Shown: positions 11,901 through 22,861, counted from the stretch's first letter. The stretch: 64,000 bases of DNA from Cylindrobasidium torrendii FP15055 ss-10 (GCA_000934385.1 KN880441.1:124001-188000), one strand, 5' to 3'. Numbers and translations are program-made. The notes: generated by a model from the sequence alone, not told the origin.

Positions 11901-14237
11901 TCAACTACACTGTAGATGTCGCCGGAGGCCAGCGCCAACTCCTTACCGATGTTTCCGGATACGTACAGCCTGGACGCATTACGGCGCTTATGGGAGAGTC
12001 CGGTGCAGGAAAAACGACGCTGTTGAATGTGCTAGCTCAGCGCGCCGGTAGCGGTGTCATCGGTGGTGGGATGTATGTGAATGGGCAAGCGCTACCCGCG
12101 GATTTCCAGGCGCAGACGGGTTATGCACAGCAAATGGACACCCACGTCGCTCAAACGACCGTCCGGGAGGCTCTACTCTTCTCAGCCAAGCTGAGGCAGC
12201 CGGAGAGTGTCCCACTTGCGGAGAAAGAGGCTTAGTAAGTGATCACTACGTCACAATGGGATGAGGCTGACCCCTTTGTGCAGCGTCGACGAATGCATGA
12301 GACTTTGTGGATTGGAGGAGTTCACCGATGCTATCGCTGGATCTTTGGATGTTGAGCAGCGTAAGCGCTTGACGATCGGTGTCGAGCTTGCAGCAAAGGT
12401 CAGTCAGCGCATACAAAGTTCACCAACTCCGTTATCTTATCCTCCCTGTAGCCGAAGTTACTCCTATTTCTTGACGAGCCAACGACGGGAGTCGATGCGC
12501 AAAGCGCCTCTGGTGTGTTACGCCTTCTGCGCAACTTGGCGGATGCTGGGCAGGCTATCCTTTGCACGTACGTTGTTTGGCGCTGTAGCAGCACACGGCA
12601 ACGCTGACATGCTTTGGTAGTATCCACCAGCCTTCCGCGGACCTTTTCAATTCATTCGACCGCATTCTTCTTCTTCAAAAGGGGGGCAAGACGGTTTACT
12701 TTGGTGATTTGGGTGACAATGCCGCAACGCTGATCGACTACTTCGAAAGTAATGGCGGGCGGCAATGCAAGCCAGAAGAGAATCCGTACGTGGTCTTTTG
12801 TTATTTAGGACAGTTCATTGACACGAACATTTGCAGCGCAGAGTATATGCTTGAAGTCATTGGTGCGGGGGCTACGGCCAAGGTCGATCATGACTGGCAC
12901 CAGATATGGACCAACTCGAAGACATGCGAAGAAGCAAGACGGGAGCTAGAGGAAATCCACAAAGAAGGGAGGAAGAGTACTGCTATCGTCGCGGAGGTTC
13001 ATACCGAGTTTACCACACGATGGGGATACCAGTGTGTGCAGCTCGTCAAGCGAAGCATGCTGGCGCAATGGCGAGACCCGACTTACCTCGTGGCCAAGTT
13101 GTTCTTGAACATCGTCGCGGGTCTCTTCATCGGCCTCACGTTCAAAGACGCGCCCAACTCGCAACAGGGCACCCAAAACAAGATCTTTGTGAGCCGTGGC
13201 ATCTGATAAAATCCAACCTTCACTAACTTTTGCAGGTCTTGTTCATCGCCATCGTGCTCAGCCTGCCCCTGGGATCCCAAATTCAAGTGCCCTTTGTCAA
13301 TCTACGCTCTGTCTACGAGATTCGGGAGCGGCCCAGTAGGATGTATGAGTGGTCGGCATTCGTCACGTCACAGCTCCTTGCAGAAATCCCGTGGAATATC
13401 CTTGGGTCTGGTTTCTTGTTTTTGACGCTCTACTTCCTTGTCGGGCTCCCACTCGACCGCGCAGGATACACTTATCTTATGCTCGGTATCGTGTTTCCAC
13501 TTTATTATTCGAGTTTCTTCATGGTGCGTTAGCGGCCATCCGTCATGACTGTTGCTGATGTCTAGTAGGCAATTACTGCAATGGTTCCTCGAGCCGACCT
13601 CGCTGCTGTGCTCTCCGTCCCATTCTTCGCATTCGTGCTCATCTTGTACGCCAGGTTTCCACGAGATCTCGTCATTTGCTGACGGCGTGTGTAGCAATGG
13701 TGTACTGCAACCATTTTCCCAGATGAACTGGTGGAAATGGATGTACAGGTTGTCTCCGTATACATACTTCCTCGAAGGCATCCTTGGCAATGGTGGGTAT
13801 CCTTCAGAACTCCTGTCGACATGCGCTAACACGGTGTGCAGCACTTGGAAGACAAGAGATTCAATGTGCCGACTTGGAATATGTCACCCTTCAGCCTCCT
13901 TCTGGCATGTCATGTGGGGACTACATGGGTCCTTTCATGAGCTTTGCAGGTGGATATCTTCGGGACTCAGATGCGGTCGAACAATGCAGCTTTTGTCCCT
14001 TCCGCTCGACGGACCAGCTGCTTGAATCCAAATCCAATATCTTCTACGACCATCGGTGGAGGAACTTTGGCCTCATGATTGTCTACATTGCGTTCAACGT
14101 GCGTTTCTCTCCTTGAAATGGCTGCAGTCTAGGCTGACAGCAGCGTCTAGGTCACCATGGTGTACACACTAACATGGCTGTTCCGCATTCAAACAAGCCT
14201 GTCTCTTCGTCGACTGCGAACGGCGCTGAAGCGTTGA
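8996..14237 (+). CDS. Full-size PDR-type ABCG drug-efflux transporter
   Basis: About 19 exons encode a full (NBD-TMD)x2 transporter. NBD1 has the fungal PDR Walker [12 protein letters not shown] (Cys in place of Lys), signature VSGGEKKR, Walker B IVAWDK and [10 protein letters not shown]. The first membrane half runs from about 10,590 to 11,700, including [23 protein letters not shown]2 has Walker [15 protein letters not shown], the degenerate signature [21 protein letters not shown] and the H-loop CTIHQPS. The second membrane half ends in RLRTALKR. This NBD asymmetry is normal for the family. Such proteins sit in the plasma membrane and export azoles and other hydrophobic compounds. The frame stays open through every predicted junction, so the gene looks intact. 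Its specific substrate is unknown. Confidence 0.95.
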
Positions 14238-14635
14238 GCCAGTTCCTATGGGAAAATCACTCTACTAGAACAGTCTTTCTACTATACATATGAATTTCCT
14301 TTACTAATAGTGGTATTAGTCGTATGTAGACGCTTAGAACAAATTGCAGCATTGCTCGCCTGATTCGCTGTCAGTACATACAGACGCTCTGTGACCCGGG
14401 TTGTGAGGCTCTGATAGTTTTCCGATTCTGAATATGCCATGACACTTGTCACCCAATTTCGAAAATTCGTGAATGTCTTCATGATTCTTTGTCTCGATGT
14501 CTTGGATCGGTGGGCTGCCGCCGGATCACGAGCTATGCGGCACTGGTGCGGCACCATTCAATTCAATCATAACCTAGGTGAAGGCGCGTTGTACGTAAGA
14601 ACACTTTTCTTTCCATTCCTCCATCATCAACACCA
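14238..14635. other. Intergenic, nothing recognised
   Basis: 3' region of the transporter and 5' region of the coiled-coil gene, on the same strand. No motif can be supported. Confidence 0.5.
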
Positions 14636-15886
14636 ATGAACGCGAACGACCAGCGGACGCAGTGGCCAGGCATCCACCACAACTTTCCACCACAAACGCA
14701 GCACGCCAATGCTAGCCTTCCCTTCGCCCTACCAGACACACCAACCTCGATGCACCAGCCGATGCAGTTGTCGCAGGATCGCGTTCAAAATTCAAATCCA
14801 GATGCGAATGTACAACGGGTCCCAGCTATGGCTATAAGAAACGGATCAGACGAAATGCTGGCATTGTTCCAGCGTCGTCTCAATGCTGCTCTTGCTGAGA
14901 GAGACAATACCATCTCTCACTTGAAGGGACTCAGTGCAGACCTGGAGCGTCGGAACTATGATTTGTCTGATGAGCTTACGCGCCTCAAGGTAGAAATGTC
15001 GCTTGAGGAAACTCATACATACTCAATCACATCTTTTAGCTCTATCTTGAGACCAGTCAGAACCAGTTCAAGGCTGCTCTCGCTAACCTTCGCCGGGAGA
15101 ACGCCCACCTTTCGGCAGAGGTCTCAAGGTTGAAAAGAGTGCGTACACAATAGTAGAGGCCCGGACGTCTGTGCTAAACATTCGCATTGGTAGGGCACAG
15201 TACCGGAAAGAGGGCAACAAGATGCTGTAACCAGTGCGAACAAAGACGCATCGTACCCGTCCGCAACACCAGCCGCAGCTTCGTCCTTTCCTGCTGGACT
15301 CCCGGGAGGTGCACTGCCGCTCACGATGCCTCTTCGCAATCAACAGTACGCTGAAAAGATGGCGGTCGACGCGTCGGCGATGCTCCAGATCATCAATAGG
15401 TTGGGAATGGCATTCCAAGGGACGGTGTCCGGCGCGTCACAGCCTACACTACACTGCCTGGCCGAATGGCGCGCGCATATCGGGGATACGCCAATACCTG
15501 GAACCAAGATTCGGTGGGAAGCGTCGCCACCGTCGATTCCCGCTACCGAGACGTCAGCTTCTCCTGAGATGTACCATGCTTTAACAGAGGAACCTGAGCT
15601 CATTCGTTGTACTCCTGCAAACGGGCTGGAGGTCCCACTGACTGCACAGGGACGTAAACCAACTGACCAGCAGCCCGGAACTGGAACAGAAACCCATCCG
15701 GGGGTGGGCCCTACAGTCGGCATTGAGGATCCGTCGAACGCGAGGAGCAACACACAAGAAGTGGTAGAGGGAGATCAAAAGATGGTCCGCACAGAGACGC
15801 AACATGGACGTCTTCCTGTTCAAGAGCCGGCAATTGGGTTGGCAGGAGCTTCGACATCTACACCTCCTTCGCTCCGGGACGGGTGA
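14636..15886 (+). CDS. Uncharacterised coiled-coil protein
   Basis: Three exons (14636-14989, 15040-15138, 15194-15886) encode 381 residues; introns are 50 and 55 nt. An N-terminal Gln/Pro/Asn-rich disordered stretch leads into a clear coiled coil from about residue 78 to 150 (LFQRRLNAALAERDNTISHL, then YLETSQNQFKAALANLRREN). A basic stretch and a long low-complexity tail rich in Pro, Thr and Glu follow. No catalytic motif is visible, and I do not recognise the family. The last codons overlap a strong donor (GACG|GTGAGT at about 15883), so a further short exon near 15950 could replace the present C-terminus. Confidence 0.7.
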
Positions 15887-16396
15887 GTTCATGGCATGGA
15901 AGTCTTGATATGCGTGTACGGACAATGTATACTATCTGTGCGTTGCGTAGGTGTTCGTTTGATTCACTATAACCTCTGTATTCTCTTGAAGTAGCGTATA
16001 GTTTTGCCAATGCTACATTTACTGAACCTTTTGTGGTAAGTTTAGACCTGTCCCTCAGCCCTGGGACATCGCAGGAATTTCGAAAATGCCCGTACACCGG
16101 GAAACTTGGGGAGACAGAAAAGTTGCCCAAACCTGGTCCTCCATTGTTACGTTATCAACTTACGCCGATCTGGCAATACATGCCAGACATGTATACCCGT
16201 TGCCATGACAATCCTCTTATTTCAGCAATCTTCAGCTCGGCGGCATAGGCGAGGGGTTATATTTTCCATCGGATTTGAGAGCTTAACACGGGCTGGTATG
16301 TTTTGAGGCGACTACTAGGGCAAGGCGGTCACTCGCACGTCTCTTTCCTGCGAGCACATGCAGCACAGTGAGCGGTAGTATCTTTTTAGCGAGCGG
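15887..16396. other. Intergenic, nothing recognised
   Basis: About 500 nt between the coiled-coil and GH53 genes. If the coiled-coil gene uses its terminal splice donor, a small last exon ending near 15995 may lie here. Confidence 0.4.
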
Positions 16397-16405
16397 ATAT
16401 ATAAG
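16397..16405 (+). promoter_or_regulatory. TATA box of the GH53 gene
   Basis: A GATATATAAG element lies about 55 nt before the ATG at 16458. It is followed by a C/T-rich leader, consistent with an inducible secreted-enzyme promoter. Confidence 0.55.
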
Positions 16406-16457
16406 GACCTCGACCAACCCATCTGTGACCCCTTCCCATCCTTTCTTTCCACCTACC

Positions 16458-17725
16458 ATGCTCGCTCGTTCTTTATTTACCGCTGCGCTCCTGGTGACCA
16501 GCGCGTGCGCTGTCTCGTATCGCGGCGTTGACATCTCGTCCCTGCTGGTCCTGGAGTCCAGTGGACAGACGTATTCGGACAATGGGTCGACTCAGCCTCT
16601 GGAGAAGATCCTGGCAACCCATGGCGCAAACGTCGCGCGAATTCGTGTGTGGACGTCTGATAGTTCGGAGTATAACTTGGCACAAGCCATCGAGCTCGCA
16701 CAGAGATCGTCTGACGCGGGAATGGATGTGATGGTGGACTTCCATTATAGTGATACATGTGCGTCCTGAATAATCTTGACGAGGTTAGTAGTACTAAGTG
16801 CAACTTGTGTAGGGGCGGATCCTTCTAAGCAGGGCATTCCCTCAGGATGGGCTACAGATCTTGCCGGGCTGAACACTGCACTATACGAGTGCGCATTGCA
16901 AACACTCAACTTCCCTGCTTGTTAACACAACATTATACAGCTACACTCTGTATGCCATGCAGCAGTTCATTGACAGCGGCATCACCCCAGCGTTTGTGCA
17001 GATTGGAAACGAGATCAACGATGGGATGTTGTGGCCCAGCGGCAGGTCAGATTTCGAAGAACGGCTATGAGCCTCTGTCGCAACTGCTGCATTCTGCTGC
17101 TTCCGCCGTTCGCGCCGCATCTTCCTCCTCGAGGACGATTGTGCATCTGACAAACGGGTGGGACGCATCAGCCATGTCCACCTTTTACAAGTCGATTTAC
17201 ACGCAAGGCGCGCTCGAGACAAACGATGTAGACGTGATGGCGTTTTCATTCTATCCCTTCTACGACTCTGGGGCAACACTCACCAATCTAAAGGACTCCC
17301 TCTCATCACTCGTTTCTTCGTATGGCAAAGTGTGTATTCATGTCGAAATGAGACTCGAACGGTGCAACTAAATTGTGGCTTTCTCAAGGATGTTATGATC
17401 GCCGAGACGGACTGGCCAGTAGAGTGCGATGCAACCATGACTGAGCCTTCCATCCCCAAGTCAGCGGATGGGCAAGTCCAATGGGTCGAAGACCTCGTCG
17501 GTATCTTGGATGGCCTTTCTGGTAGCCACGGTCTAGGTTTCGTATACTGGGAACCTGCCTGGATCGGAAATGGTGGTACGTCTGACGCTTTCGCATGTTC
17601 TTGCAATGTGATTGCGAGCTGCTAATGAGATCTAATTGACAGGACTCGGTTCGAGCTGCGCGGACAACTTGCTGGTAGAATACTCTGGCGCAGCGAGGAG
17701 CTCCATGGATATGTTCTCCGTCTGA
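16458..17725 (+). pseudogene. Secreted GH53 arabinogalactan endo-beta-1,4-galactanase, frame broken by an apparent indel
   Basis: A signal peptide (MLARSLFTAALLVTSACA) precedes a GH53 domain: YRGVDISSLLVLE, ARIRVWTSDS, VMVDFHYSDTWADP, QIGNEINDGMLWPSG with the acid/base Glu, LTNGWDASAMSTFY, AFSFYPFYDSGATL, MIAETDWPVEC with the nucleophile Glu, and VYWEPAWIGNG. The enzyme cuts beta-1,4-galactan side chains of pectin outside the cell. Introns near 16758, 16890, 17332 and 17572 all splice in frame. However, between WPSG and ISKNGYEPLSQ (about 17041-17050) the frame moves by one base, and there is no room for an intron. Without a correction translation stops at about 17068, before the nucleophile. 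This is either a sequence error or a recent loss of function. All other motifs are conserved, which suggests an error or a very young lesion. Confidence 0.8.
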
Positions 17726-17995
17726 TTCTGCATGTATACTTTCCATCATAAAGGTATATAGCGTTCACGTTTGTGTAGCCTTCTTTCTATGATTTCGAAT
17801 GGAATCGAAGTCCGAACCGATGCACTCCGGGCGCAACCTGGCGTAGCATCACTTACACGCACTGTTTGACGCAACCGATGAGCGCAGGGCATTGATGTCA
17901 ATGTCGGGAAAGCGCGCGCAGAGTAACCTTTCCTACTTCAACCTCAGACCATCACAGTCTCCCATCCATTGCTATCCTTTTCTCACTATTGTGCA

Positions 17996-18297
17996 ATGTC
18001 CTCCAACCCACCTGGATCGAAGCTTGTATGATGCTGCGGCTTTGTATAAGCTGGCAGACGACGCTGACTTTGGTTTCAGCCCCTCGTTGTCGGTGCCGGC
18101 GTTGCGCTGTCTGCTGCCGCCATGTTCATGATGCAGAAAGACGTAAAGGCCAAAGAGGGCCCGAATTCTGTCCATGGCAAGTCATGCTGCTTTATCATAT
18201 ACACGCTCTGAACTTAGGCTGAACCTTTGTAGATGAGACGAAAGACGCCTCTGCTCGAACAAAAAATGTCGCAAAGACTGTGACAGAAGGTTCGTAA
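17996..18297 (+). CDS. Small single-pass membrane protein (63 residues) with a GC-AG intron
   Basis: Three small exons (17996-18025, 18080-18176, 18233-18297) with introns of 54 and 56 nt give a 63-residue protein. It starts MSSNPPGSKLP, has one membrane segment (LVVGAGVALSAAAMFMM), and continues with a basic, polar tail: QKDVKAKEGPN, SVHDETKDASART, KNVAKTVTEGS. The second intron begins GCAAGT and ends TTGTAG. A GT donor two bases on would give an immediate stop. The layout (short Pro/Gly N-terminus, one helix, Lys-rich tail) resembles small mitochondrial or ER membrane proteins, but I cannot name a family. Spliced length and phases agree exactly, which supports a real gene. Confidence 0.65.
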
Positions 18298-18514
18298 TTG
18301 GGCAACACTGAAGTAAATGTCGATACATCTCTGCGCTCGGGACCACACCAGTTCATGCTTTAAGTTGCCATACGTAGTATGCGAAACGATAGACAAGTGC
18401 GCTGCATATTTACACTGCACACGATGCCAGGCAAGCGGAAAGGAAAAATGTGCGATGGATGAGGGAGAGCCTACGGCAGCCTCCCGAGCTAATGATTTTA
18501 AAAATGAAAGTCTT

Positions 18515-18584
18515 GCATTAAGAGGGAATCGAACCCCCGGCGGGTCGATGGCAACGACCCAGGTTACCACTACCCCATTAATGC
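18515..18584 (-). tRNA. tRNA-Gly (anticodon GCC)
   Basis: Read on the minus strand, the acceptor arm GCATTAA pairs with TTAATGC. The D arm contains AGTGGTA. The anticodon arm GGTCG-TTGCCAT-CGACC places GCC at positions 34-36, and the T arm has GGTTCGATTCC. There is no intron. A run of five T lies about 10 nt downstream on the minus strand and would serve as the RNA polymerase III terminator. Confidence 0.93.
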
Positions 18585-18693
18585 CCTGAGGTATTTCCGC
18601 CCACGGCCAACACGGCAAGTACGCCACACTATTCGAATGGTTGATTTCTGGTTGACTTGCATATGCGATAGCAGGAATGTAGCATTAACAGTA

Positions 18694-20430
18694 CTATGGT
18701 CCATGTTGTAATTTCACCGACTCTCCCTTCATCGTCTGGCTCTCTTTTGCAGACTCCCGTCTCCATCGACCGGCAACGTACCGAGTGGCGGTCTCGTCGA
18801 ACCCGGCATATTCATCAGACCCATCCCAGGGCCTGCCTTGCGCCTGTGAAACACTAATTAGCTTGACCAATGACGATGTCAAGACGACTTACGCTTGCCC
18901 GTCGACACCTCTCTTTGCTGGGATGCCGCTCATTGTGTTGAACCCACCAGTGGGCACATCCGCCCGACGCTGCGGCGTCTTCACATCAGCGAACCTCACC
19001 CCAGCCACACTGCGGTCGCCATCGTCCCCAGCACTCTCGGTCTTCACCCCTGTGCTCTTTATTGACTGCATCCACTTTGCCCTACGCCGTTCGCGTTCTT
19101 CGTCTGTTACTTCTGATGGACGTCTCTGGATAGCTTGTGCAGAGGCAGGCTGTGGTGCAGGCTGAGGAGCAGGCTGAGGCGCAGACTGAGGCGCATGTCT
19201 AGCAGGAACGTCCGTCGGTGGCTCGCCCAGAATACTACGGTCACCCTCCTCAGGCGGTGCAGGAGACTCTGCGCGTGCTTCACCCTCATCATGCATAGGT
19301 GTCGTGATATCCTCATCATCCGGGAACAAGAGGTCGTCGTCGTCGTCAAAGTCGAGGTTGTCATAATCTTCTTGTACAATTACTGTAGTAGAGGTAGATG
19401 CCCGCGGAGGGGGACTATCCTGCCGCCGCGGAACGGCCTGCGGTGCAGGCTTCGACTGTGCGGGAGGTGGTGGTACAGGCTTGACTGGCGGCGCGTGTTT
19501 GACCGGTGGTATGGGCTTGACTGGGGGTGGTGCTGGCTTGGATATTGGTGGTGCAAGTGCGGGCGGTGGTGGTGTATGTTTGTGTTGGGGCTGAGGGGGT
19601 TTTGCTTGCTGGGGTATAGATGGTTTCTGGTCGACCGGTATTATGGGCTTCGTTTCTTGGGGGGGTATATTTGTGTTTGCAAAAGTAGGATGGCGATGAA
19701 GAGCGGATTGATCAAACTTTGTCTGGGAGAGCGTGAGCGTCGGCAACGACTCGAGGCAAAGTGTCACGCACTGGTGGGCATTTCATCTTTGAAATCTGTG
19801 TGAGGTAGTTTTTGTCGTAAAGGCAATTGCCCATGAGATTGCCGAACTGGCGAAGAGCACGCTTGAGTGCATCAGTGACAGCCTCCTTCTTGCACTAAGC
19901 CGGCATCAATAAAGAAAGGAAGGCGACAGGCGAACACGCACCTTGTCGATGGCCGCCGCCTTGTTCGGAGCGTTGTCCATCATACCCAATCCCGAATCCT
20001 CGTGCCAGGTGTTACCCCATCGTGGCCCTAAAGTCACTCGTACTATCGCAGTTGCACAGATGTGGTACTTCTTGGTGATGTTGTCCAGGTCGATGAAATC
20101 CGTGGTCAAAGAGACAACGTTGCTACTCCAGCCGTCGAATCCGAACGTCTCGTTTGCCAGGTTGATCATCTTCCATCCCTCGACGTATGTGTACTTTTTG
20201 CCACCACCCCCAGCGCGTGTAGAGAGGTACTCTGGCCCAAGTTGTTGATCTAGTTTCTGCTGGAGTCCAGCGTTTGCGTAGGAATATTCAGATGGCATTG
20301 TGCCGTGCATGGATGGGTCGAACTGGATACATCCTTCGGTCTTGATTTGCGGGAAAGAAGTAGACATGAGGTTCGAATTCAGAGGATTTTCGTAGCCGTG
20401 CAAGAGATGGCCACTGAACGCGCCTGCCAT
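18694..20430 (-). CDS. RAD52: DNA recombination and repair protein RAD52
   Basis: Four exons on the minus strand (20430-19942, 19895-19772, 19722-18893, 18843-18694) encode 530 residues; introns are 46, 49 and 49 nt. The N-terminal annealing domain is complete: [38 protein letters not shown] (in parts), [58 protein letters not shown] and LYDKNY. Across intron 2 follows [11 protein letters not shown]. The C-terminal half is disordered, with tandem Pro-rich repeats ([32 protein letters not shown]), an acidic patch around residue 360 and a basic end. RAD52 anneals single strands and loads Rad51 in the nucleus. It is divergent from the MAD3 gene, with starts 321 nt apart. Confidence 0.96.
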
Positions 20431-20751
20431 ACAAGGCAGAGCAGTCTATACGAGTGATATCCAAAAGGCGAGCACCCAGCGGGATCTCGGGGATGATGGT
20501 GGTCGGAAGCAAGATGTGAGTTCTCGGTACCTTTGCCACACGTGCGTACGCATCACTATCACATGACCGAATTCAAGTCACTGCCAGTGCCAATTAGATA
20601 GTTGCGCACAGTGAATTCAGAGCAGACCCGTACCACAGTAGTATTCGCATGCATATGGTTATTCCAATACTCGAGTAGATAGGTGCGAAAGATGAACGCG
20701 TTTTGCGATCCAATGCGGTCACATGCTTTGATCTGCTCTCTCCTTTCATCC
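20431..20751. promoter_or_regulatory. Divergent promoter shared by RAD52 and MAD3
   Basis: The 321 nt between the two outward-facing ATGs must hold both promoters. The minus-strand side contains an AACGCG-like match at 20697 (GAACGCGTTTTGCG), similar to an MluI cell-cycle box. I note it as a resemblance only. Confidence 0.45.
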
Positions 20752-22099
20752 ATGATGTCCGGCGAAGAAGAATTGCTGCATGATACTCCCGTCGTCGATG
20801 CCGATGTCCTGGAGGCTGCCAAAGAAAACGTACAGCCATTGGCGACCGGTCGACGCGTCACTGCGCTGTCTTCTCTCCTTGCCACTCCACATGCACACCG
20901 CGAGTCAAGGTTGACGGCGACGAGGCGAAGGCTGCAGATGAATGTCGAGGTTGCGCTGGAGGATGATGAAGATGATCCATTGGAGGCTTACTGGGCCCTC
21001 GTCAACTGGGTGCTGGAAAATTATCCACAAGGGCAGAGTGCAGAGTCCGGCCTGCTCGACCTCCTCGAGGAAGCCACCCGGAAGCTCAGAGGCCATCGGG
21101 ACGGCATTTGGCACGGAGAAATCAAGTATCTTAAACTCTGGTTGCTGTACGCAAGCTATGTGGAGAAGCCCACCGTCATCTATCGATTCCTTGTGGCCAA
21201 CGAAATCGGAACCAACCATTCCCTATTATACGAAGAGTTCTCTGCTGTTCTCGAACGTGATTTGAGGTGCGTAACCTGATTCATGACTACCCTTCGGCTG
21301 ACATTGCAACAGGCGCCAAGAGGCAGATGATATCTATCGATTAGGCATTGCTCGACGCGCTACCCCGCTCGACCACCTCAAGTCGCGACACCAAGACTTC
21401 CAGAAACGCATGATGACTGCTGCTCCTGTTCCCGCCAGCGCGTCATCTTCTGGTTCTCGTGGTCCGGCACCGCTCGCAACAACCGTTGACCGTACCCCTG
21501 CCATCCCACTCGTCCAGCGTGCCCAACCAAGCGGGCCGAACGCGCCAGTGCCCGTCTTTGTTGACCCTTCAGGCTCGCGGTCGCGATCAGCACTCCCAGA
21601 ACAAAACCAGTGGCCGGATATCGGAACGCGAAAGACTCGCGTGAAGGAGAACACCCCTCAGACAAAGTCCATGGCTGGCTCCAAACTCAAGCAGAAGACG
21701 CGCACTGCCTCGGGCTCTGGCGCTTCGGGATCAAGAATCATGCCATTCCGGGATCCCGAACCCACGCCCGCTGCACCGACAGCGCCCAAGGCCAAGAAAG
21801 GTTTCATCCCGTTCATGGAAGAAGACCCAAAGCCCGCGGCGTCAGCAGAGCCTGCAGTTCCAGCCACACCCAAGTTCACACCCTTCCGTGACGACGAAGA
21901 GGTGGGTTCTATAGCTCTGGTAGCATTATCTTGGTCTGACGGTCACCAGGTTGCTGCCGAAGCTGCGCCTGCCCATACGCCGCCTGAGAACGTTATGAAA
22001 GCGAGGATTGACCATGGGGCCCTAGCCGAGGCTGAGGCCCTCAGGAAGGATCCCTTAAAGAACTACGGTGAAGAAGGCCTTGGGTTTGACGACCCGTAG
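20752..22099 (+). CDS. MAD3: MAD3/BubR1-like spindle checkpoint protein without a kinase domain
   Basis: About 417 residues from three exons; introns are 21267-21312 and a 48-nt intron at about 21902-21949 that is also open in frame. A first KEN box at residues 24-26 (EAAKENVQPL) precedes the Mad3/BUB1 TPR region (DPLEAYWALVNWVLENYPQ, YLKLWLLYASYVEKP, IGTNHSLLYEEF, ADDIYRLGIARRATPL). A second KEN box follows at about residue 281 (RVKENTPQTK). After it come three PF-type repeats: IMPFRDPEP, FIPFMEEDP and FTPFRDDEE. Two KEN boxes flanking the TPR are the signature of the APC/C-Cdc20 pseudosubstrate in the mitotic checkpoint complex. No kinase domain follows, so it is MAD3 rather than BUB1. Confidence 0.92.
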
Positions 22100-22497
22100 T
22101 GAGGATGTTCTTTCAAAGGTTGCCACATTCTTCGACACTGTCGCTGTCTTCTTTCCCTTAAAGTATACCGCCGCATTAATTCTTCTCTACCTACCACTGG
22201 TCGTAATCTGGTTTCAAATTGCAGAACCGATAGCCTATGTCCATTTTCACGTCCTCAAGCCATCACTCCTATGCAGCGTGTATGCCTTCAGGCCTTCGGG
22301 TTCCATGCACTCATCTTGTAGATGTTTCCGTTGCCTTGAGCCACGAAGCGTTGAACATGGCGGGTAGTCGTACACTTGACAACAACGTTTCTGAAATATG
22401 GCAGCAAGTTCTTGCAGAGTATATATAAGAATTACGCATCTGGTTCGACCCCATCTAAGTTTGACGGTCAGCCTCACTACCTGATAATCACTCACTC
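22100..22497. other. Intergenic with a TATA box for the small downstream gene
   Basis: 3' region of MAD3. A strong TATATATAAG at about 22418-22428 lies 70-80 nt before the ATG at 22498 and is the main non-coding signal here. Confidence 0.5.
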
Positions 22498-22719
22498 ATG
22501 ATGCTGCTCCGCTTTGCACTCTCTATTCTGACTATCTTCCTTTGGGCATCACTGGCTATTTCTGCTCCAGCGACCTCAAGTTCAATGACTGAAGCAGCCC
22601 CCATCGCAGCCACCTCGATACCAGATACGCCTATACTTGCGATGACCACCACTGCTCAACCAACATGGGGCGCGAGCTTTAGGTCGGTCCTCTCGCCTCT
22701 GGCTTCCTCTGTTACCTGA
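22498..22719 (+). CDS. Candidate small secreted protein, first exon (3' structure unresolved)
   Basis: The open frame begins with a convincing signal peptide (MMLLRFALSILTIFLWASLAISA, in parts) followed by a Thr/Ser/Ala/Pro-rich chain, as in small secreted or surface proteins of basidiomycetes. A consensus TATA box lies upstream. The frame stops at 22719. A donor-like GTCGGT (about 22683) and an acceptor TACCGTAG (about 22733) suggest an intron, and downstream sequence to about 22861 has two plausible coding frames. No donor joins the better of them (GLRWQLQNVERS, then HEDIDLEDPL) in phase, so only this first part is given. I do not recognise the family. Confidence 0.35.
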   Translation: MMLLRFALSILTIFLWASLAISAPATSSSMTEAAPIAATSIPDTPILAMTTTAQPTWGASFRSVLSPLASSVT

Positions 22720-22861
22720 ATTGTGTACCGTAGCAGCTGGATGCGAGGCATCCTCAGGCTTGCGTTGGCAACTCCAGAACGTCGAACGGAGCGCCTTGGG
22801 ACACGAAGACATAGACCTCGAAGATCCACTCCGCACCCAGTATGTCATGCCTTGCAATACT

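Noticed and set aside
19135..19803. A 222-codon open frame on the plus strand
   Set aside because: It lies exactly antisense to the RAD52 Pro-rich exon; its Arg/Cys/Trp-rich translation is the mirror of repetitive proline codons.
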